Source of the DNA: Dysgonomonas mossii DSM 22836
GTDB taxonomy: Bacteria > Bacteroidota > Bacteroidia > Bacteroidales > Dysgonomonadaceae
DNA: 64,000 nt
Reading direction: 5' to 3'
NCBI RefSeq assembly: GCF_000213575.1
Contig: NZ_GL892004.1
Span: forward strand, 124,001-188,000
Shown here in pieces: positions 1-9,054 of the stretch. A program made the position numbers and the translations under genes. How positions within the stretch are numbered: the first letter of the stretch is position 1; each line of letters begins with the position of its first letter. Below the pieces are notes generated by a model. It saw nothing but the letters and a program-made list of their open reading frames with translations. It did not search any database and was not told the DNA's origin.

Positions 1-3000
1 ATAAGAAAGTCTAACAATGGAGGAGTAGAAACTTCTACATTACGAGACCGTAACCATTCGGATATATTTGACTGAGCATAATTATTGTACTTCACAAATA
101 TTTCTCCGATAAGCCCCACTTTCGAATATTCTTTATCGTAGATAGGTACATTGTTAAAATCCTCGACAGCCTCTTTCAGTAATCTATACAATGTTTTTGC
201 ATCCTTTGCACGAACAGCATCAATCCCTCGTTCGATATAAAAATCAAATATCTGCTGCGACGCTCCTTCCTTTTTTTCACGCACAGAAATAGCACTATGC
301 ATCTGTTGCAGACCATCGCCATATAATACAATTGGAACTGCGATCTTTGCTATTTTTTTCCATTCCAACGTAAATTCACTCTCGTCATTCTGATACGTTT
401 CCCCCGAGCTGAGTGCTATTACAGGAATATCATTGAATCCTGCATTTTGCAATCCGGTCTTGATCTGTGCTATATAGTTTGTAGCACGACACTGACCTCC
501 TGTTTGAGTAATTGCCAGCACAATATCTTTCGCTTCATGGTTTCCCGACTGGAGTGCATTGATAATATCTCCCAGAATGAGGGTAGACGGATAGCACACT
601 TCATTGTTTCCATACATCAAACCAAGATCAGCGGAGACTTTATTTGATTTAGGAAGATTCTCTACCTTCAGCCCAAGAATTTCACCCAATGCCGGGGCAA
701 ATGGGGAGATAAAATCACAAAGCCAAGGAATCAGAACCGTTTTATTTTTGTCTTTCTCTTTTTTATATGGAGCAGAATAGCCTTTATACGAATCGCTTGC
801 TACCAGATCATAAGACTTTACAGCTTTGAGTGACTCTACCAATGAGCGCAAACGCAAACGAATAGAACCCGGACTGGCTATTTCATCGATACGAAGAACA
901 GTTATATTTTTGCCGGCAGCCTTCAATATATCACGCGTCTCGTCCATAAAGAAGGAATCGGGACCACAACCAAAGGAGTTGAGCTGTACCAATTGTATAT
1001 TTTGAGGCAACTTGGCTACTTCCATCGCAGCCTGTACTACACGGTTGGGGTAAGACCATTGCGAAATAATATTCAACTTACTAAAGCCTTGACTTTCGGG
1101 TTTACGAAACACATCATCGGTAAGTACTATAACCCCGAGGTCTGAAAATATCTGACCAACTTTCTGATGAATCAACGGGTCTGTATGATATGGACGACCT
1201 GCAACGATAAATGTCAACTCTCCCGTCTCTAAGGCTTTATCCAACAACTCTTTCTGATAGCCATAAAGTTCTTGTTTTAAACTATCCTTTACAACTAAAG
1301 CTTGTTGAAATGCCTTATCAAAAACATCTTTAGATACTCCCAAGCCTGACAAGTAATTATAACAGCCTTTAGCCAAGGCCTTATCACTACTGAATGTTAT
1401 CACCGGCTCATCATAAGGGATACCGTGTCTGCCCGATGGGTTTATCGAACTTTGGATAACGTCAGGGTAGCCACTAACTACGGGGCAGTTGAATGAGTTG
1501 GACGATTGCCCGAATTCTTTTTCTTCTTTAGGTACAATCGGATAAAAAATCCGATCTACCTTTTGCTCTATCAGAGCGAGTATATGTCCGTGCACAAGTT
1601 TGGCAGGGAAACAAATATTATCAGACATCACCCCTCCCACTCCTTTTTGATATAACGGGAAGGTAGATTCGGGAGATAGTCTCACATTAAATCCGCATGC
1701 TGTAAATAAAGTATGCCAGAATGGATAATTATCGAACATGTTCAGCACACGAGGGATACCTATCGTTTTTCCTTTTTCTATATTATCAGCTTTTACAGGA
1801 CGATTGAAAAGTATTTCATTTTTCCTGTCAAAAGCATTATAGCCTTCCTTGCGGTCATTATTTTTATTATAGAAAACTTTCTCACACTTATTTCCGGCAT
1901 AACTGATATTCCCATTGTTAAATTTGAATCGTAATACCGAGCATAGGTTTGTACAACCTTTGCAAGTCAACTCCTTAGAGTTAATTGTAGACAGATCAAA
2001 CAATGCCTCTTCTCCTGAAAAAGTTGTTACGTTTTGGTTTTTCTCCCATAATCGCTGAGAGTATAATGCGGCTCCCAAAGCTCCCATCAATTCAGGATGA
2101 TCGGTAGAACTTACAGTTTTACCCGAAAGCATTTCCAATGCACGATAAACGGCATCGTTACGGAATGTACCTCCTTGTACAACGATATGGTCTCCAAGCT
2201 GTTTCAGGTTAGAAATTTTGAGTACTTTAAATAAACAGTTCTTAACAACAGAGTAAGCTAAACCAGCCGCAATATCATCATTCCCTGCATTCTCCCTTAA
2301 AGACTGCTTTACCTTTGAGTTCATAAACACCGTACAACGAGACCCCAGATCACTCGGATACTTAGCCAAACAAGCAGCACGAGCAAAATCAGAAAGTTCC
2401 ATGCTCATTGTAGATGCAAAGTTTTGCAGAAACGAGCCACAGCCCGCAGAACAAGCTTCATTCAGCTCTATATTCGAGATCAACCCATTGTTGATAAAGA
2501 TTGACTTAATATCTTGCCCTCCTATATCGAGCACGAACGACACATCGGGATCAACATATTGTGCCCCTGACAAGTGCGCTATGGTCTCTACAATTCCGTA
2601 ATCAAGTCCGAGAGCAGACTTCATCAAATCTTCGCCGTAGCCGGTAGCTGCTGACGAAAGGAATTTCACGGACACACCCTTCTCTTGAGCTTCTTTATAG
2701 AATAAGGATAGCCCCTCCATCACTTTTCTCAGAGGATTTCCTTCGTTATTACCGTAAAACTTATATATGATGTTGGCTTCTGTATCCATCACTACTACTT
2801 TAGATGTAGTAGATCCGGAATCTATGCCCAAAAAGCATTCTACATACTTCTCTTCTCCCAGAGGTTTAAACTTCAAGGCTTTTACATTGCGGTTCGCATC
2901 CCACTCAATATATTCAAGTTCGTCTTTGAAAAGTGGTTCGAGTGCATCACTATGATTTGATGACGTAGATTCCGAAAGTTTATCCACCAGTTCGTGCAAA

Positions 3001-3806
3001 TTAAACGTTTTTGCATCAGCTTCGTGATAAAGAGCAGAACCCCATGCTGGGAAGTATTCCCCATTCTCGGGAACAATTATATCTTCGCTCTGTATCTTAA
3101 GAACCTCACGAAAAGCATTTCGCAACGCAGGAATAAAAGTCAACGGTCCCCCAATACAGATTATCTTAGGGATAATCTCGCACCCACGCGCAAGGGTAGT
3201 AACCGATTGTAAAGCAACAGCATGAAGTATCGAAGCAGAGATATCCGAAACAGGGATATTCCGGCTAATAAGATTCTGCACGTCGGTTTTAGCAAATACA
3301 CCACATCGTGAAGCTATCGGATATATTTTGTCAAAATCCAGCGCCTTTACCCCCAACTCTTCGATGGTAATATTCATCAGACTCGCCATCTGATCTATAA
3401 AAGCACCTGTCCCTCCAGCACAACTCCCATTCATTCGTATATCAGGGTGGCGACCCTCGCTGAAAAACACCATCTTAGCATCTTCCCCTCCCAAGTCGAT
3501 TAATGTATGAGCAGCAGGATAAACATTCTTTACTACCTCCACGGCAGCAACAACTTCCTGAACAAATGAAATACCGACACGTTCGCCAATACCCATTCCC
3601 GCTGATCCTGATATATTTATTGTAAACTTTGTTTGGGTATATACTTCAATCACCTTTTGCAGTTCGGCTATCAGAGTCTGCTGTATATTCGCCTGATGCC
3701 TACAGTATGATTTGTAAATAATTGTATTATTATCATCCAAAACTACAATTTTCACGGTTGTTGACCCAACATCAATTCCCATTTTATATTGTTGTTCCTT
3801 GTTCAT
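1..3806 (-). CDS. Giant acyl-CoA dehydratase activase (2-hydroxyglutaryl-CoA dehydratase activator family), 3' end cut by window
   Basis: The frame is open on the minus strand from 3806 through base 1 (about 1,268 codons), so the C-terminus lies outside the window. Domain 1 (about 3782-3000) begins MGIDVGSTTVK and carries the CAGGTG and SRCGVFAKTD motifs of BadF/BadG/HgdC ATPases. Domain 2 (about 2840-2040) repeats the fold with FLGIDSGSTTSK, EACSAGCGSF and SRCTVFMNSK. The CAGG/SRC cysteines are the usual [4Fe-4S] ligands of these activators. A cysteine cluster CKGCTNLC follows near 1940, then a DUF2229-like region (RIFYPIVPKE near 1550) and a segment resembling the dehydratase D component. 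In the family, ATP-driven low-potential electron transfer activates radical dehydratases; the substrate here is unknown. The start at 3806 (MNKEQQYKMG) lies 2 bp after the TetR stop; the internal ATG at 3782 is an alternative. It is probably cotranscribed with the TetR gene. Confidence 0.85.
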   Translation of the reverse strand, partial: MNKEQQYKMGIDVGSTTVKIVVLDDNNTIIYKSYCRHQANIQQTLIAELQKVIEVYTQTKFTINISGSAGMGIGERVGISFVQEVVAAVEVVKNVYPAAHTLIDLGGEDAKMVFFSEGRHPDIRMNGSCAGGTGAFIDQMASLMNITIEELGVKALDFDKIYPIASRCGVFAKTDVQNLISRNIPVSDISASILHAVALQSVTTLARGCEIIPKIICIGGPLTFIPALRNAFREVLKIQSEDIIVPENGEYFPAWGSALYHEADAKTFNLHELVDKLSESTSSNHSDALEPLFKDELEYIEWDANRNVKALKFKPLGEEKYVECFLGIDSGSTTSKVVVMDTEANIIYKFYGNNEGNPLRKVMEGLSLFYKEAQEKGVSVKFLSSAATGYGEDLMKSALGLDYGIVETIAHLSGAQYVDPDVSFVLDIGGQDIKSIFINNGLISNIELNEACSAGCGSFLQNFASTMSMELSDFARAACLAKYPSDLGSRCTVFMNSKVKQSLRENAGNDDIAAGLAYSVVKNCLFKVLKISNLKQLGDHIVVQGGTFRNDAVYRALEMLSGKTVSSTDHPELMGALGAALYSQRLWEKNQNVTTFSGEEALFDLSTINSKELTCKGCTNLCSVLRFKFNNGNISYAGNKCEKVFYNKNNDRKEGYNAFDRKNEILFNRPVKADNIEKGKTIGIPRVLNMFDNYPFWHTLFTACGFNVRLSPESTFPLYQKGVGGVMSDNICFPAKLVHGHILALIEQKVDRIFYPIVPKEEKEFGQSSNSFNCPVVSGYPDVIQSSINPSGRHGIPYDEPVITFSSDKALAKGCYNYLSGLGVSKDVFDKAFQQALVVKDSLKQELYGYQKELLDKALETGELTFIVAGRPYHTDPLIHQKVGQIFSDLGVIVLTDDVFRKPESQGFSKLNIISQWSYPNRVVQAAMEVAKLPQNIQLVQLNSFGCGPDSFFMDETRDILKAAGKNITVLRIDEIASPGSIRLRLRSLVESLKAVKSYDLVASDSYKGYSAPYKKEKDKNKTVLIPWLCDFISPFAPALGEILGLKVENLPKSNKVSADLGLMYGNNEVCYPSTLILGDIINALQSGNHEAKDIVLAITQTGGQCRATNYIAQIKTGLQNAGFNDIPVIALSSGETYQNDESEFTLEWKKIAKIAVPIVLYGDGLQQMHSAISVREKKEGASQQIFDFYIERGIDAVRAKDAKTLYRLLKEAVEDFNNVPIYDKEYSKVGLIGEIFVKYNNYAQSNISEWLRSRNVEVSTPPLLDFL

Positions 3807-3808
3807 AA

Positions 3809-4462
3809 TTATTGTGTTAATTTATTTCGTTTGATCTCATTATCGCACGGTTTCAGTGCGTTTATAGTAAATTCTATCACATATTTTTCATGATTGGCTA
3901 TCAGCTCATTGTAGACGCCAGAAGGAATCTCCATCAAAGTTTTAGCTAAATTTCCGAACATAAAAGGGAACATGCATAAAGACAAGATATTCAATAAGAG
4001 ATCAGCTGCCGGGGTTTCTCTTATTGTACCCTTCTCCACTTCTTCGGCTATACGCTTTTCTATCTTACTGAAAGAACTATAGGGGTTTTTATTCTTTATA
4101 CGCTGAGTAAATGCTTCTGGATTGAGGCTCACTTCATTTAGAATAAATGCTGCAATTTCCGGATATTGGAAAAGAATTTCATAGTAGGCGTGTATCCAGG
4201 TTTCGATTAATTCAAAAAATGGAAGATCGGAGGTTACAGTCTCGAATATCCTTTTGGTAAGCACATCCAATGCGTCTTCGAATATGATCTCAAATAAGTT
4301 ATATTTCGACTGGAAATAATAATTTACCATTGCCACATTCGTACCCGAAGCCTTAGCTATATCCCTGACACTAGTGCCTTTGTAGCCATTTTTTATGAAA
4401 AGGATTTGCGCTTCACTCAGAATCCGTTTCCTTACTTCCGAAGAATCTTCATTATTAAACAT
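3809..4462 (-). CDS. TetR/AcrR family transcriptional regulator
   Basis: A 217-residue protein. Residues 10-55 form a TetR-type helix-turn-helix (AQILFIKNGYKGTSVRDIA, then VNYYFQSKYNLFEIIFE), and the remainder is an all-helical ligand-binding domain typical of the family in length. It ends 2 bp before the giant activase gene, so the two form one operon. Two perfect TAAAC-N4-GTTTA palindromes at 4469-4482 and 4512-4525 flank its promoter box, which suggests autoregulation and therefore control of the activase. The ligand cannot be deduced; an acyl-CoA or fatty-acid signal is a guess from the partner gene. Confidence 0.88.
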   Translation of the reverse strand: MFNNEDSSEVRKRILSEAQILFIKNGYKGTSVRDIAKASGTNVAMVNYYFQSKYNLFEIIFEDALDVLTKRIFETVTSDLPFFELIETWIHAYYEILFQYPEIAAFILNEVSLNPEAFTQRIKNKNPYSSFSKIEKRIAEEVEKGTIRETPAADLLLNILSLCMFPFMFGNLAKTLMEIPSGVYNELIANHEKYVIEFTINALKPCDNEIKRNKLTQ

Positions 4463-4468
4463 GTGTTC

Positions 4469-4525
4469 TAAACGATTGTTTAAGAAGCAAAAATAAAAAA
4501 TAAAATCAACCTAAACAAGCGTTTA
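4469..4525 (-). promoter_or_regulatory. TetR promoter with two palindromic operators
   Basis: TAAACGATTGTTTA (4469-4482) and TAAACAAGCGTTTA (4512-4525) are perfect TAAAC-N4-GTTTA palindromes whose starts are 43 bp apart. Between them the minus strand has TATTTTTG (4495-4488), a match to the Bacteroidota -7 box TAnnTTTG. One site would sit at the transcription start and the other just upstream of the -33 region, the geometry of a self-repressing TetR gene. Binding by the adjacent TetR protein is inferred. Confidence 0.6.
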
Positions 4526-4564
4526 ACTCATAAACAGAAATCTATATTGTTGTTTAAGGCTTAC

Positions 4565-5308
4565 TTATTTCAGCAGCTTAATCGCTCTTTCCATATCTTC
4601 GGGGGTATCGATACCAATTGTTTCCACATCTGTATAACCCACTCGTATACGGTAGCCATTTTCTATCCAACGGAGTTGCTCCAGCGATTCTGCTTTCTCT
4701 AGTGAAGATTGTGGCAGTTGTGTGATTTCTTTTAACACATCCACTCGATAGGCATACATCCCTATATGCTTATAAAATATATGTTTATCAAGCCATTCTG
4801 TGTGATGAGCATCTCGTATATATGGAACAATGGAACGACTAAAATAGATTGCTTCGTTCTTCTTATTTATAACGACCTTGGGAGAATTAGGATTGAACAA
4901 AACATCAAAGCCATCTTCTTTTTTGAAAGGTTTTACCAATGTTGCCAATTCTACATCTTTACTATCAAAGCACTCTTTCAGAGATTCAATCTGCTCGGGC
5001 CGAATGAACGGTTCATCCCCTTGAACATTTATAACTACATCAAAATCTTCCCCAATTTTAGAATAAGCTTCTTGAATACGGTCGGTTCCACTCCGATGTT
5101 CGGTTGAAGTCATAACTGCTTTTCCCCCGAATGACTGTACAATTTGGAAGATACGGGAATCATCTGTTGCCACCCATACACCGTGAACGGCTCGCTTCAC
5201 CTGTTCATATACACGTTGTATCATCGGTTTACCCCCCATATCCGCCAGTGGCTTTCCGGGAAAACGAGTAGAGGCATATCGAGCCGGAATGATTGCTATA
5301 AACTTCAT
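4565..5308 (-). CDS. kdsB: 3-deoxy-manno-octulosonate cytidylyltransferase (CMP-Kdo synthetase)
   Basis: A 247-residue cytosolic enzyme, the usual KdsB length. It activates Kdo with CTP to CMP-Kdo for lipopolysaccharide inner-core synthesis. The N-terminus IPARYASTRFPGKPL is the nucleotide-binding signature of the family and NVQGDEPFI (about residue 95) is the conserved metal/substrate loop; KHIGMYAYRVD in the second half is also typical. A promoter box TACATTTG on the minus strand (5334-5327) predicts a leader of only about 12 nt. The next gene upstream, folK-like, is divergent. The intergenic region behind it (4463-4564) holds the TetR operators. Confidence 0.95.
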   Translation of the reverse strand: MKFIAIIPARYASTRFPGKPLADMGGKPMIQRVYEQVKRAVHGVWVATDDSRIFQIVQSFGGKAVMTSTEHRSGTDRIQEAYSKIGEDFDVVINVQGDEPFIRPEQIESLKECFDSKDVELATLVKPFKKEDGFDVLFNPNSPKVVINKKNEAIYFSRSIVPYIRDAHHTEWLDKHIFYKHIGMYAYRVDVLKEITQLPQSSLEKAESLEQLRWIENGYRIRVGYTDVETIGIDTPEDMERAIKLLK

Positions 5309-5326
5309 ATTTTTACTATTATCCTA

Positions 5327-5397
5327 CAAATGTATAAAAATGCCCCATAAATAAAGTTTCATCGTTCATCCTATTTCGAAAATGCAGTGTATATTTG
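5327..5397. promoter_or_regulatory. Divergent promoters of kdsB and the folK-like gene
   Basis: The minus-strand -7 box TACATTTG is at 5334-5327 (for kdsB) and the plus-strand box TATATTTG is at 5390-5397 (for the folK-like gene, ATG at 5407). Both match TAnnTTTG. With initiation about 7 nt downstream, the folK-like mRNA would have almost no 5' leader. No clear -33 TTTG is visible for either. Confidence 0.5.
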
Positions 5398-5406
5398 CAC
5401 CTAATT

Positions 5407-5778
5407 ATGAATAAGGCGCTTCTCTGCATAGGAACAAATGAAGATACAGAAACAAATTTAAGACTCTGTCATCAACTACTCAACAGCTCTTTTGGAGAGA
5501 TATCTTACTCCGACACTTCTGTCACTACTCCTTATGGAGCACACTATAAGAATGACTTCCTAAACCAACTGGCCGTTGTATATACCGATCAGGACAAAGA
5601 GAAAGTTCACCTCCAACTTAAGTCTATAGAGCGACAAATGGGACGTGAGTCTCACGACAAAGAAAAAGGGATTGTAAAAATCGACATAGACCTTGTTATC
5701 TGGAATGATGAAGTTCTGAAACCTGCCGATATAAGTCGCAGGTATATCGCAGACCTATTACCCAGCTTAAAAAAATAA
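5407..5778 (+). CDS. folK: FolK-like 2-amino-4-hydroxy-6-hydroxymethyldihydropteridine pyrophosphokinase
   Basis: A protein of 123 residues from the ATG at 5407; a TTG 12 bp upstream is in frame but overlaps the promoter box. The N-terminus ALLCIGTNEDTETNL and the later IERQMGR...KIDIDLVIWND match the HPPK pattern, with Asp93 and Asp95 corresponding to the paired magnesium-binding aspartates of the DLDLL motif. HPPK makes the pyrophosphorylated pterin used by FolP in folate synthesis. The protein is shorter than typical FolK (about 160 residues), mainly because loops are missing, a form seen in some Bacteroidota. Whether it is active cannot be told here; the folate-related role is the best family match. 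Confidence 0.72.
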   Translation: MNKALLCIGTNEDTETNLRLCHQLLNSSFGEISYSDTSVTTPYGAHYKNDFLNQLAVVYTDQDKEKVHLQLKSIERQMGRESHDKEKGIVKIDIDLVIWNDEVLKPADISRRYIADLLPSLKK

Positions 5779-5798
5779 GTATCTGAGACAATCTAGTA

Positions 5799-5837
5799 TA
5801 CTTTTGTGACACACCTCCAATTTGTTCTTTAACAAAT
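5799..5837 (+). promoter_or_regulatory. Promoter region of the GH92 gene
   Basis: TACTTTTG at 5799-5806 matches the -7 box TAnnTTTG and would give a leader of about 110 nt. Just downstream, ATTTGTT (5820-5826) and AACAAAT (5831-5837) form a perfect inverted repeat with a 4-nt spacer, a possible operator or small hairpin. No protein partner is indicated. Confidence 0.4.
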
Positions 5838-5922
5838 ACATATAGATTATACAAACAAAGTATTTTTACATAAGGATTTTTTAATCCATAAAACATTTGT
5901 TATCACCATAATCTATTAACAC

Positions 5923-8058
5923 ATGAATAAATTTAATCTAATTATTATTAGCCTATTATTGGTTGCAACCGGTTGTGCGCAAAGACAACAAATAAGGTAT
6001 ACAGACTATGTAAACCCGTTTTTAGGAACAGCCACACTATGGGATAGTATCGACTTAGGCTACAAGCCAACTCGCAGAACTTGGGGAGCCGAAGTATTCC
6101 CGGGATCATCTCTCCCCAATGCAATGGTTCAGGTAAGCCCGGTAACATTGTTCAGAAGCGGCTCCGGCTACCAATACGAAGACACTGTTATATATGCCTT
6201 TACACATACCAACAAAGGTCATTGGAACCTATGTCATATCCCTATTCTTCCCGCAACAGGGAACTTCAGTGCAGATGACTATTGTTCGGCATACAGCCAC
6301 GACAATGAATCTGCCCATCCCGGCTATTATCAGGTTTTCCTCAAACGATATGGGATAAATGCAGAAATGACATCAACCCTGCGCTGTGCCTATCACCGGT
6401 TTACATTTGAAGAGGAAAAGGATAAAAAGCTGATAGTAGATCTTTCGACATCAAATGAAAGGATTAAGGATTGGCAAATAACACAAGAAGGCGAAAACGT
6501 ATTCACAGGTTTTCAGGAGAATAGCGAAAAGATGTACTTCTATGCAGTTTCCAATCAAGCAATAAAGAATATAGATTCTATAAGGGGTGAAAGCAAAAGC
6601 CTGTCAATAGTTAACTTTGCGAATAACAAAGAACCTCTAGAATTAAAAATAGGATTCTCTTTCGTTAGCATCAAGAATGCAAAAGAAAACCTAGAAAAAG
6701 AAATAGGGAGCAAAGACTTTGCACAAGTAAGGAGTGAAGCTACGGAAACATGGGAAAGCCTATTATCAAAAATAAAAGTCTCGGGTGGCACTAAAAAGCA
6801 AAGATGGGTATTCTATTCCTCATTATATCGTTCATTCCTATGGCCGGCACTAAGAAGTGATGTAAATGGAGAGTTTACGGATGCGAAAGGCGAAGTTGTA
6901 AACAAGGGCTACCGCTACTATACAGACCCTTCGTTTTGGGACGACTATCGTAATAAACTTATCTTGCTCGGAATGATTTCGCCCGATGTTGCAACAGATG
7001 TAATTAACTCCATCACCGACAAAGGAGAAAAGACCGGGTTTATGCCTACGTTCTTTCATGGCGACCATGCTTCCACTTTCGTGACAGGCTCTTATCTTAG
7101 AGGGCTTAGAGGATTTGATGTGAACAAAGCATATCACCTCATCCTGAAAAATGCTACAGTAGAAGGAGGTCGTCCTCATCTGATGGAATATATAGCAAAA
7201 GGATATATTTCTGAGATGGACATCAAAAATCCGAAGATAGAAACCGTAGCGAAAGCAGCTGTTACAAAAACGCTAGAATATGCCTACGACGACTACGCTG
7301 TTGCTCTATTAGCTAAAGAGTTGGGAGACGGGGAGAACTACAATATGCTGATGAAAAGAACCGGCAATTACAAGAATCTCTTCGACCCTTCCACCGAACT
7401 GATGAGAGGTCGACTCGAAAACGGTGAATGGGTTACTCCATTTGACCCTGAATTCCCTTACTATGAATACCTGTATCGTGAAGCGAATGCCTGGCAATCA
7501 TCGTTCTTTTCACCACACGATACTAAAGGGTTGATTAATCTTTATAAGAGTAAAGATGACTTCGAAAAGAAAGTTGACTCTCTATTTACTATTCCTTGGG
7601 GAGGATATGAGGCACATAACCTGTCGGGATTTATCGGGCAATATTGCCACGGAAATCAGCCCGATCATAGCTTCCCTTTCCTATATTATTTTGTCGACAA
7701 ACAAGAGAAATCACAAGTCATATTAGATAGCTGCCTCAATCACTTCTACGGAATGGGCAAGCATCAACTGGCTCTTGCCGGAATGGACGACGCCGGAGAA
7801 ATGTCTTCATGGTATGTATTTAACGCCATCGGGCTTTATACATATTCCCCTGCCGACCCTTCGTACATCATATCAGTTCCCCTTTTCGACAAGGTAGAAT
7901 TCACGTTCGGCGATGGCACTCAGTTTTCTGTAAGCAAGAAAAACTCAGGCAGGAAAATTACCAATATTACTTACGGAGGTAAAAAAGTTGACGGTTACTT
8001 TATACCTCATAGCGATTTGAAGAAAGGCAAAGAACTGGTAATTACTACCAATCAATAG
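5923..8058 (+). CDS. GH92 family exo-alpha-mannosidase, lipoprotein
   Basis: A 711-residue protein. Residues 1-18 are a lipoprotein signal (LLLVATGC, lipidated Cys18). The N-terminal domain has YTDYVNPFLGT, EVFPGSSLPNAM and YAFTHTNKGHW, and the catalytic (alpha/alpha)6 domain has FWDDYRNKLILL, GNQPDHSFPFLY and MDDAGEMSSWYVFNAIGLY. These are hallmark blocks of GH92 calcium-dependent alpha-mannosidases, which release mannose from N-glycan or yeast mannan side chains. Length is normal for the family. It is not next to a SusCD pair, so it stands outside a classical utilization locus; it follows the folK-like gene after 144 bp with its own promoter candidate and converges with the GT14 gene. The linkage (alpha-1,2, -1,3 or others) cannot be inferred. 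Confidence 0.92.
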   Translation: MNKFNLIIISLLLVATGCAQRQQIRYTDYVNPFLGTATLWDSIDLGYKPTRRTWGAEVFPGSSLPNAMVQVSPVTLFRSGSGYQYEDTVIYAFTHTNKGHWNLCHIPILPATGNFSADDYCSAYSHDNESAHPGYYQVFLKRYGINAEMTSTLRCAYHRFTFEEEKDKKLIVDLSTSNERIKDWQITQEGENVFTGFQENSEKMYFYAVSNQAIKNIDSIRGESKSLSIVNFANNKEPLELKIGFSFVSIKNAKENLEKEIGSKDFAQVRSEATETWESLLSKIKVSGGTKKQRWVFYSSLYRSFLWPALRSDVNGEFTDAKGEVVNKGYRYYTDPSFWDDYRNKLILLGMISPDVATDVINSITDKGEKTGFMPTFFHGDHASTFVTGSYLRGLRGFDVNKAYHLILKNATVEGGRPHLMEYIAKGYISEMDIKNPKIETVAKAAVTKTLEYAYDDYAVALLAKELGDGENYNMLMKRTGNYKNLFDPSTELMRGRLENGEWVTPFDPEFPYYEYLYREANAWQSSFFSPHDTKGLINLYKSKDDFEKKVDSLFTIPWGGYEAHNLSGFIGQYCHGNQPDHSFPFLYYFVDKQEKSQVILDSCLNHFYGMGKHQLALAGMDDAGEMSSWYVFNAIGLYTYSPADPSYIISVPLFDKVEFTFGDGTQFSVSKKNSGRKITNITYGGKKVDGYFIPHSDLKKGKELVITTNQ

Positions 8059-8100
8059 CCGCTTAAGCTATATGATTTCTTAGAAGAGGATTCTACTAAA

Positions 8101-8964
8101 CTAATCTTGTTTCCAAAGTACGGTACTAATCCTCTCTATAATACTTTCACTATCATCATTAAACTTACGTGCAAAATAAGGGAATCGCTGCCCAAACTCA
8201 TCATTGAATTCAATATGAGTTTCTAACAGATCAACATGACGCTGCTCTATTGTAGCAGGAGGATTAGGAACATTCCAATCAGTATATGTAAGGTTTGCTT
8301 CTGTTTTATATACAAAGCTAGAGTTACCTATAATTGTCTGGAAGAAAGCTTCATCAGGCACTAATGTATGACGGAAAAAATCAAGATACCTTCTGTCATC
8401 CTTTACGGTATTCAGAATATATCCGATGCATTCGCGGGTAAGAGCAAACCATTGTGAACCGGCATATATCTGAAAAGGAGCTTTCCTTTTTATCTTCAAC
8501 TTTTTAAGCAACACCTCAATTAGGAACTTGGGATTGTAATGCTTCAGATTGCGCCGATTGTAATCGAAGTAATAATACTCGTAACGCTCGGCCGGCTTGT
8601 ATGGAACAGGGAGAGGTGCAATATCTATATACTCTTTCCTCTTTTCTAATAGCTTATGCAAGAAAGCTTTGGATCGGATGGGGTAATCGACCCCACTAAG
8701 CAAAATATAATAATCGGCATCAGAGGAACGTTGCACTCCAAATTCCAAGAGAGCCAATGTAGCCTCTACCATAGAAATCCCCCCCCAGTTTATATCAATG
8801 GAGGTGGGAATAATTGTAGCATCACTCTTTTTAGGGATATAGTCCTGCCCTGCCTTCTTGTCTAAATGAATATAGAAAGTGCTATCCGTATCATCCAAAG
8901 CATCAATCAGACGATCTAAATGCCTGAAATTATTATGGGCTAATATAAGGTAGCAGATCTTCAT
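8101..8964 (-). CDS. Core-2/I-branching-like glycosyltransferase (GT14)
   Basis: A 287-residue protein without a signal peptide. MKICYLILAHNNFRHLDRLIDAL at the N-terminus, with FYIHLDKKA and the later YILLSGVDYPIRSK and PDEAFFQTI, are the conserved blocks of the Branch family (PF02485), which includes beta-1,6-N-acetylglucosaminyltransferases and xylosyltransferases. Bacterial members probably act in capsule, exopolysaccharide or glycoprotein synthesis. The donor and acceptor cannot be read from the sequence. It is apparently monocistronic: a -7 box TACATTTG at 9000-8993 precedes it and the porin terminator lies upstream. The end converges with the GH92 gene 42 bp away. Confidence 0.85.
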   Translation of the reverse strand: MKICYLILAHNNFRHLDRLIDALDDTDSTFYIHLDKKAGQDYIPKKSDATIIPTSIDINWGGISMVEATLALLEFGVQRSSDADYYILLSGVDYPIRSKAFLHKLLEKRKEYIDIAPLPVPYKPAERYEYYYFDYNRRNLKHYNPKFLIEVLLKKLKIKRKAPFQIYAGSQWFALTRECIGYILNTVKDDRRYLDFFRHTLVPDEAFFQTIIGNSSFVYKTEANLTYTDWNVPNPPATIEQRHVDLLETHIEFNDEFGQRFPYFARKFNDDSESIIERISTVLWKQD

Positions 8965-8992
8965 CAGACTATATTTTTTTAAGATATCAATA

Positions 8993-9000
8993 CAAATGTA
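8993..9000 (-). promoter_or_regulatory. Promoter -7 box of the GT14 gene
   Basis: The minus strand reads TACATTTG, matching TAnnTTTG, 29 bp before the ATG at 8964. It starts just after the porin terminator, which supports a separate transcription unit. Confidence 0.45.
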
Positions 9001-9003
9001 CTG

Positions 9004-9034
9004 AAAAAGGTTATTCCTTTCGAAATAACCTTTT
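9004..9034 (-). terminator. Rho-independent terminator after the porin gene
   Basis: AAAAGGTTATT (9005-9015) pairs perfectly with AATAACCTTTT (9024-9034) across an 8-nt loop. Read on the minus strand the stem runs into a U-rich tract, as expected for the end of the porin mRNA (stop at 9055). Confidence 0.7.
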
Positions 9035-9054
9035 CATATTTCGTGAATGTCTGA

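Noticed and set aside
1-3800. Several short plus-strand frames in the first 3.8 kb
   Set aside because: They are shadows of the uninterrupted minus-strand activase frame, which I followed at several points without finding a frameshift.
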